A stretch of DNA of 18,816 nucleotides from Clostridia bacterium (lineage in GTDB: Bacteria; Bacillota_A; Clostridia; Oscillospirales; Acutalibacteraceae): the NCBI GenBank assembly GCA_017547865.1, contig JAFYOA010000039.1:1-18816 (forward strand), read 5' to 3'. The translations under genes and the position numbers were made by a program. The notes below the pieces were generated by a model. The model did not search any database. It was not told the origin of the DNA and worked only from the letters and a program-made list of their open reading frames with translations. This document shows, piece after piece, positions 14,452-18,816 of this stretch; the stretch's first letter is position 1, and each line of letters begins with the position of its first letter.

Positions 14452-17400
14452 ATGGATTTCTCTTTTACATTTGACAAAGTAAATGTGCTTTGCAAAAAAC
14501 TGGAAGAACTGAGCGTGACCCCGGCCGGCGACCTTGGCCCCATTGAATGGGTGGCGTGCGGCTATAAAATTGGCACCGAGCCCCCCGCGGAAGGCTGGCA
14601 GCCTTTCGAAATGGGCACCCGTCCCTACGGCAAAGACGGTCACTACTGGTTCCATTTCCATTTCACCGCGCCCCAGGCCCAGCCGGAAAAGTCTCTCTAT
14701 TTCCGCCTGATCACCGGCCGTGAAGGCGGCTGGGATGCCTGCAACCCCCAGGCGCTGGTGTACATCAACGGCCGCACCGTGCAGGGCATGGATGTGAACC
14801 ACACCATGATGAACCTGCCCACCGGCGAAGAGCTGGATATGTACATCTACTTCTACCTTGGCATGATCGACCAGCCCATGGATTTTATCCCCTCTTTGGT
14901 GTGGGTGGATGACCGCATTGAAAAGACCTACTACGACCTGAGCGTGCCGCTGGCCGCCAGCCGCCTGCTGAACAAAAACACCGGCGAGTATGTGATCACC
15001 ATGAAGTGCCTGGAGCAGGCCGCCAACCGCCTGGTGATGTGGCCGGAATACAGCGAGGCTTTCTACGCCGGCCTTGCCGCTGCCAGCCGGTATATGCAGG
15101 AAGAATTCTACGAGAAAGTCTGCGGCAAGAGTGATGCCATCGTCAACTGCATCGGCCACACCCACATCGACGTTGCCTGGCGCTGGACTTTGGCCCAGAC
15201 GGTGGAAAAATCCCAGCGCAGCTTTGCTACGGTGATCGAACTGATGCGCCTGTACCCCGAGTACACCTTCATGTCTTCTCAGCCGCAGCTGTACAAGTAT
15301 GTAAAAGAAGAAGACCCCGCCCTGTACGAAGAGATCAAAAAGAAAGTGGCCGAGGGCCGCTGGGAAGTGGAAGGCGCCATGTGGCTGGAAGCCGACTGCA
15401 ACCTCATCAGCGGCGAAAGCTTTGTGCGCCAGATCGTCCACGGCAAGAAGTTCATGCAGGATGAATTTGGTGTGGACAGCAAGACCCTGTGGCTGCCCGA
15501 CGTGTTCGGCTACAGTGCCGCCATGCCGCAGATTCTGAAGAAGTGCGGAGTGCAGAACTTTGTTACCTCCAAAATCAGCTGGAACGAGACCAATACCCTG
15601 CCCTACGATACCTTCATGTGGGAAGGCATTGACGGCACCGAGATCTTCACCAACTTTATTACCGCACAGAACGCCAACCCCAACCACGCCACGGATAACT
15701 TCACCACCTACGTGGGCGATGTGACGCCCTCCATGGTGCTGGGCGCCTGGGACCGCTACCAGCAGAAGGAATACAACAACGAAGCCGTGGTGACCTTCGG
15801 TTACGGTGACGGCGGCGGCGGCCCCACCCGCCAGATGCTGGAGCGTTACCGCCGCCTGCAGTACGGCCTGCCGGGCCTGCCCAAGGCACGCATGGGCGTT
15901 TCTGCCGATTGGCTGAACGACACCCGCAAGAACTTTGAAGAAAACGCCGCCCTGCTGCAGCGCCTGCCCCGCTGGGTGGGCGAACTCTACCTGGAGTTCC
16001 ACCGCGGTACCTATACCTCTATGGCGAAGAACAAGAAGAACAACCGCAAGAGCGAATTCGCCCTGCAGCAGGCAGAAGCCCTTTGCGCGGCAGATGCCCT
16101 GCTGAACGGCGGCGATACCCACGATGCCGAACTGTACAACGCCTGGGAAGTGGTGCTGCGCAACCAGTTCCACGATATCATCCCCGGTTCTTCCATCTTC
16201 GAAGTGTACGAGGATTCCGACAGAGAATACGCCGGTGTGCTGGCCACCGCCGATGCCGTGCGCGATGAAAAGCTGGCTGCCCTGCAGGCCAACGTAAAGA
16301 CCGATGGCGGCGTGTTCGTGTACAATCCCCTTGGCTTTGCCCGCAAGGCACAGGTGGAAGTGAACGGCAAGACCGTGGAGACCGAAGCGATTCCTGCCCT
16401 GGGCTGGGCCGTGGTCAAGGGTGATGAAAAGCCCTGCCGCGTGGAAATTTCCGGCAGCCGCATTTCCAACGATTACTACGATATTACCCTGGATGCCGCC
16501 GGCCGCATTGAAAAGCTGTACGACAAGCGGTTTGACCGCGACGTGCTGCTGCCCGGCAAGCCCGGCAACGAGATCCAGATTTTTGAGGATTTCCCCCGCC
16601 AGTACGATAACTGGGAGATCACCAACTACTACAAGCAGAAGAAGACCGTGCTGGAAGATGCCCCCACCATTACCCCTGTGGTGGATGGCACCCGCGCCGG
16701 CTTTAAGATCGAGCGGAAGTTCCTTTCCTCCACCATCTGCCAGACCATGTGGCTTTACAGCGAGTGCGAACGCATTGACTTTGAGACCGACCTGGATTGG
16801 CACGAAGAGCATATGCTGATGAAGGCTGCCTTCCCCGTGGATGTACACGCCAGCCGTGCCACCTACGAGATCCAGTTCGGCAACCTGGAGCGCCCCACCC
16901 ACGAAAACACCAGCTGGGATAAGGCGAAGTTCGAAGTCTGCGCCCATAAGTGGGCCGATCTCTCCGAAAACGGCTACGGCGTCAGTATCCTCAGTGAGAG
17001 CAAGTATGGCTTTAATACCGAAGGCAGCACCATGAAGATCACCATGCTGAAGTGCGGCACCGAACCCAACCCCCAGGCGGATAAGGGTCTGCACCACTTC
17101 ACCTACTCTCTGCTGCCCCATGCCGGCGATTACCGCACCGCCACCGTGCACGAGGCCTATGCCCTCAACTGCCCGGCCCTGGCTGCTCCCATCGCCGCCC
17201 AGGACGGCCGCCTGCCGGAGAACTTCAGCCTGGTGACCTGCGACAAGGAGAATGTCATCATCGATACCGCTAAGCCTGCCTACGACGGCACCGGCCTGGT
17301 GGTTCGTATGTACGATGCCTTTGACCGCCGCGCCGTGGCGCACCTCACCCCCGGCTTTGCCTTTGAAAGCGCCGTGCTGTGCGATATGCTGGAAAACGAA

Positions 17401-17481
17401 CTGGAAGAGCTGCCGGTGGAAAACGGCGTTATCACCGTGCCGGTGAAGAACTTTGAGATCGTCACCCTGAAAATCAAATAA
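14452..17481 (+). CDS. GH38 alpha-mannosidase, cytoplasmic
   Basis: A 1009-residue glycoside hydrolase family 38 enzyme that removes alpha-linked mannose from oligosaccharides, with no signal peptide, so it acts on imported glycans. Residues about 1-220 are a beta-rich N-terminal domain. The catalytic domain begins with GHTHIDVAWRWT, whose His238 and Asp240 are the expected zinc ligands; Asp350 in WLPDVFGYS is the likely nucleophile and a further zinc ligand. LEFHRGTYTS (514-523) with the helices after it matches the middle domain, and the rest (about 640-1005) is the C-terminal beta domain. The ATG at 14452 has AGGAGG 5 bases upstream; the frame is open back to 14353 across the promoter. It is followed, 76 bases later and after a hairpin, by a glycyl radical enzyme on the same strand, so the two probably form a unit. 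Linkage specificity cannot be told. Confidence 0.95.
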   Translation: MDFSFTFDKVNVLCKKLEELSVTPAGDLGPIEWVACGYKIGTEPPAEGWQPFEMGTRPYGKDGHYWFHFHFTAPQAQPEKSLYFRLITGREGGWDACNPQALVYINGRTVQGMDVNHTMMNLPTGEELDMYIYFYLGMIDQPMDFIPSLVWVDDRIEKTYYDLSVPLAASRLLNKNTGEYVITMKCLEQAANRLVMWPEYSEAFYAGLAAASRYMQEEFYEKVCGKSDAIVNCIGHTHIDVAWRWTLAQTVEKSQRSFATVIELMRLYPEYTFMSSQPQLYKYVKEEDPALYEEIKKKVAEGRWEVEGAMWLEADCNLISGESFVRQIVHGKKFMQDEFGVDSKTLWLPDVFGYSAAMPQILKKCGVQNFVTSKISWNETNTLPYDTFMWEGIDGTEIFTNFITAQNANPNHATDNFTTYVGDVTPSMVLGAWDRYQQKEYNNEAVVTFGYGDGGGGPTRQMLERYRRLQYGLPGLPKARMGVSADWLNDTRKNFEENAALLQRLPRWVGELYLEFHRGTYTSMAKNKKNNRKSEFALQQAEALCAADALLNGGDTHDAELYNAWEVVLRNQFHDIIPGSSIFEVYEDSDREYAGVLATADAVRDEKLAALQANVKTDGGVFVYNPLGFARKAQVEVNGKTVETEAIPALGWAVVKGDEKPCRVEISGSRISNDYYDITLDAAGRIEKLYDKRFDRDVLLPGKPGNEIQIFEDFPRQYDNWEITNYYKQKKTVLEDAPTITPVVDGTRAGFKIERKFLSSTICQTMWLYSECERIDFETDLDWHEEHMLMKAAFPVDVHASRATYEIQFGNLERPTHENTSWDKAKFEVCAHKWADLSENGYGVSILSESKYGFNTEGSTMKITMLKCGTEPNPQADKGLHHFTYSLLPHAGDYRTATVHEAYALNCPALAAPIAAQDGRLPENFSLVTCDKENVIIDTAKPAYDGTGLVVRMYDAFDRRAVAHLTPGFAFESAVLCDMLENELEELPVENGVITVPVKNFEIVTLKIK

Positions 17482-17493
17482 AACAGGTAAGAT

Positions 17494-17540
17494 GGCCTGC
17501 CTTCTGCGGAAAGCAGGAGGCGGGCCTGTGTGTTTATTAT
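17494..17540 (+). terminator. Hairpin between the mannosidase and the glycyl radical enzyme
   Basis: 14-base stem GGCCTGCCTTCTGC (17494-17507) / GCAGGAGGCGGGCC (17513-17526) with two G-T pairs and a 5-base loop. The following TGTGTGTTTATT is only partly T-rich, so it may be a leaky terminator or an mRNA-stabilising stem within the operon. Confidence 0.5.
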
Positions 17541-17557
17541 CATAAGGAAGTGAGCGT

Positions 17558-18816
17558 ATGCTTTCTGAACGGAGCAAATGGCTGCAGTCACGCAGTCTGG
17601 AACTGTACAATCAAAAATTCCCCACCCATTTTCTGCAGGATTACCACGAGGCAGGCCTGCGCCGGTTTGCCGATCTTCCCCATGGGGAAAAGCTGGCCCG
17701 CGCCATGGCCTATGCCATTGAGAACCAGCCGGTATGGGCCTACGCGGAAGACAACATTGGCGGCCGCATTTATTACAACGATGGCCCGGTGACGGAAATT
17801 TGCCCGGAACTGGATTACATGACGGAGGCCAGAGCGAAGTTTTTGGCCGAATACCCGGAAGCCACGGAGCTGATGGAAAACCAGCTGATCTCTGCCACCG
17901 CCTTTGGCCATATCACCTGGAATTTTGATCTGATCCTGTCTTTGGGTACCGAAGGCTTTAAGGCCAAAGTACAGGCCGCGCTGGAAACAGCCAAAGATGA
18001 AGAAGCCGCCGAATTCTACAACGGCGTGCTGATCCTGCTGGATGCCCTGCAGGATTTCAACGATCAGCACATTGCTGCTTACGAGGCAGTGGGCAACACC
18101 GAACTGGCCCGGCGGATGAAGAAGGTTCCCCGTTACCCCTGCGAAACATTTGAAGAAGCGGTGCAGGCCTTCTTTATGCAGCACATAGTGGTGATGCGTG
18201 AAAATCCCTTTGGCGGCAACGGCCCCGGCTGGCTGGACCGCCATCTGTGGCCTTACCTGGAGAAAGACCTGGCCGCCGGCCGCTGCACGCTGGAAAAAGC
18301 CCGGGAGATCATCGATGAACTCTTCCTGCGCTTGGATGAGCGCCTGCACGAGCGGGATACCTGGGTGGAAGCCGTTGTGGTTGGCGGTACCAACCCGGAT
18401 GGGACCTCTGCGGTGAACCCGCTGACCTACATCATGGTGGAATCTGTCATCGACCTGAATATTTCTCATCCTTCCGTGTACATTCGCGTGCCGAAAGACC
18501 CGCCGGATGAACTGATGAAGCTGTGTGCCCGCTATATGACCAGCGGCAACAACCGTGCGCAGATCCTCAACGATGTTTCGATGATCGATGCCCAGATGCG
18601 CACGGGCAAGTCGTTTGCGGATGCTTCGAACTATGCCTGCGGCGGCTGCATGGAAGTGGCCGTGCAGGGCCACAGTTCCGATCTTCTGTTTGTGGGCTGG
18701 CAGAATACGCCCAAAATGCTGGAACTGATGGTGACCGGCGGCGTGTGCCTGCGCACCGGCAAAAAACTCAATTCCTTCCACGCACAGAAGAGCCTGACCG
18801 GCTACGATGATTTCGA
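17558..18816 (+). CDS. Glycyl radical enzyme of unknown substrate (partial, runs off the window)
   Basis: The frame is open from ATG 17558 (AAGGA 9 bases upstream) to the window edge: 419 codons, no stop. It belongs to the PFL-like glycyl radical superfamily, but not to pyruvate formate-lyase: the active-site loop NYACGGCMEVAVQG has a single thiyl Cys364 followed by Glu366 (GCxE), as in dehydratases, lyases and some decarboxylases, instead of the PFL Cys-Cys pair. Other family marks are FGHITWNFDLILSLG (116-130; His118 may be a substrate ligand) and GWLDRHLWPYL, then GGTNPDG. Cys364 comes much earlier than in known eliminases (around 430-490), so the N-terminal region is shortened. The glycine radical site and probably an activase lie beyond the edge. 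Its place after an alpha-mannosidase hints at sugar-related chemistry. Confidence 0.88.
   Translation, partial: MLSERSKWLQSRSLELYNQKFPTHFLQDYHEAGLRRFADLPHGEKLARAMAYAIENQPVWAYAEDNIGGRIYYNDGPVTEICPELDYMTEARAKFLAEYPEATELMENQLISATAFGHITWNFDLILSLGTEGFKAKVQAALETAKDEEAAEFYNGVLILLDALQDFNDQHIAAYEAVGNTELARRMKKVPRYPCETFEEAVQAFFMQHIVVMRENPFGGNGPGWLDRHLWPYLEKDLAAGRCTLEKAREIIDELFLRLDERLHERDTWVEAVVVGGTNPDGTSAVNPLTYIMVESVIDLNISHPSVYIRVPKDPPDELMKLCARYMTSGNNRAQILNDVSMIDAQMRTGKSFADASNYACGGCMEVAVQGHSSDLLFVGWQNTPKMLELMVTGGVCLRTGKKLNSFHAQKSLTGYDDF

Noticed and set aside
14380..17610. Very long minus-strand open frame opposite the mannosidase
   Set aside because: It is His/Gly/Val-rich with no recognisable domain, no ribosome site, and mirrors the codon bias of the GH38 gene, which has clear catalytic motifs.

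Overview
The window looks like a chromosomal segment of a GC-rich, anaerobic Gram-positive gut bacterium, most likely class Clostridia, Oscillospiraceae (Faecalibacterium / Subdoligranulum / Gemmiger type). The basis is the glycyl radical enzymes for strict fermentation, consensus sigma-A promoters (TTGACA-17-TATAAT type), strong AGGAGG ribosome binding sites, short lipoprotein signals ending in LxxC, and AT-rich intergenic regions between GC-rich genes. The genus is inferred from general resemblance, not from a search.

Layout. Left (1-2029): a leftward pair (Nudix hydrolase, then a small lipoprotein) diverges from a rightward lipoprotein with a Thr/Pro-rich stalk. Centre-left (2030-5986): the pyruvate formate-lyase locus, with pflB behind a good promoter and a structured leader, then a terminator and a repeat-like palindromic spacer, then the activase pflA, then a dense chain of hairpins. 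Centre (5987-8906): a leftward GNAT acetyltransferase diverges from a rightward operon of a DUF554 membrane protein and an unusual open frame joining a GNAT domain to a PfkB-type sugar-phosphate kinase. Then come a PatB/MalY-type PLP lyase (+) and a MATE exporter (-), which share one bidirectional terminator.

Centre-right (11749-13502, leftward): an iron-sulfur flavoprotein-like reductase, a CBS-domain protein with an RxxxxH helical N-terminus, and a MazG-like pyrophosphohydrolase. Next (13503-14298) is a leftward tRNA operon (Met-CAT, Glu-TTC, Val-CAC) driven by a perfect consensus promoter. Downstream of it the tRNA-Val tail and terminator are duplicated around a 138-bp palindromic insert. 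Right (14353-18816): a rightward unit of a cytoplasmic GH38 alpha-mannosidase followed by a second glycyl radical enzyme that runs off the window.

How the genes work together: PflB/PflA convert pyruvate and CoA to acetyl-CoA and formate. The Nudix, MazG and flavoprotein genes suggest housekeeping of nucleotides and redox cofactors. The most interesting material is the short, divergent glycyl radical enzyme coupled to an alpha-mannosidase, the acetyltransferase-kinase open frame, and the two palindrome-rich intergenic elements.
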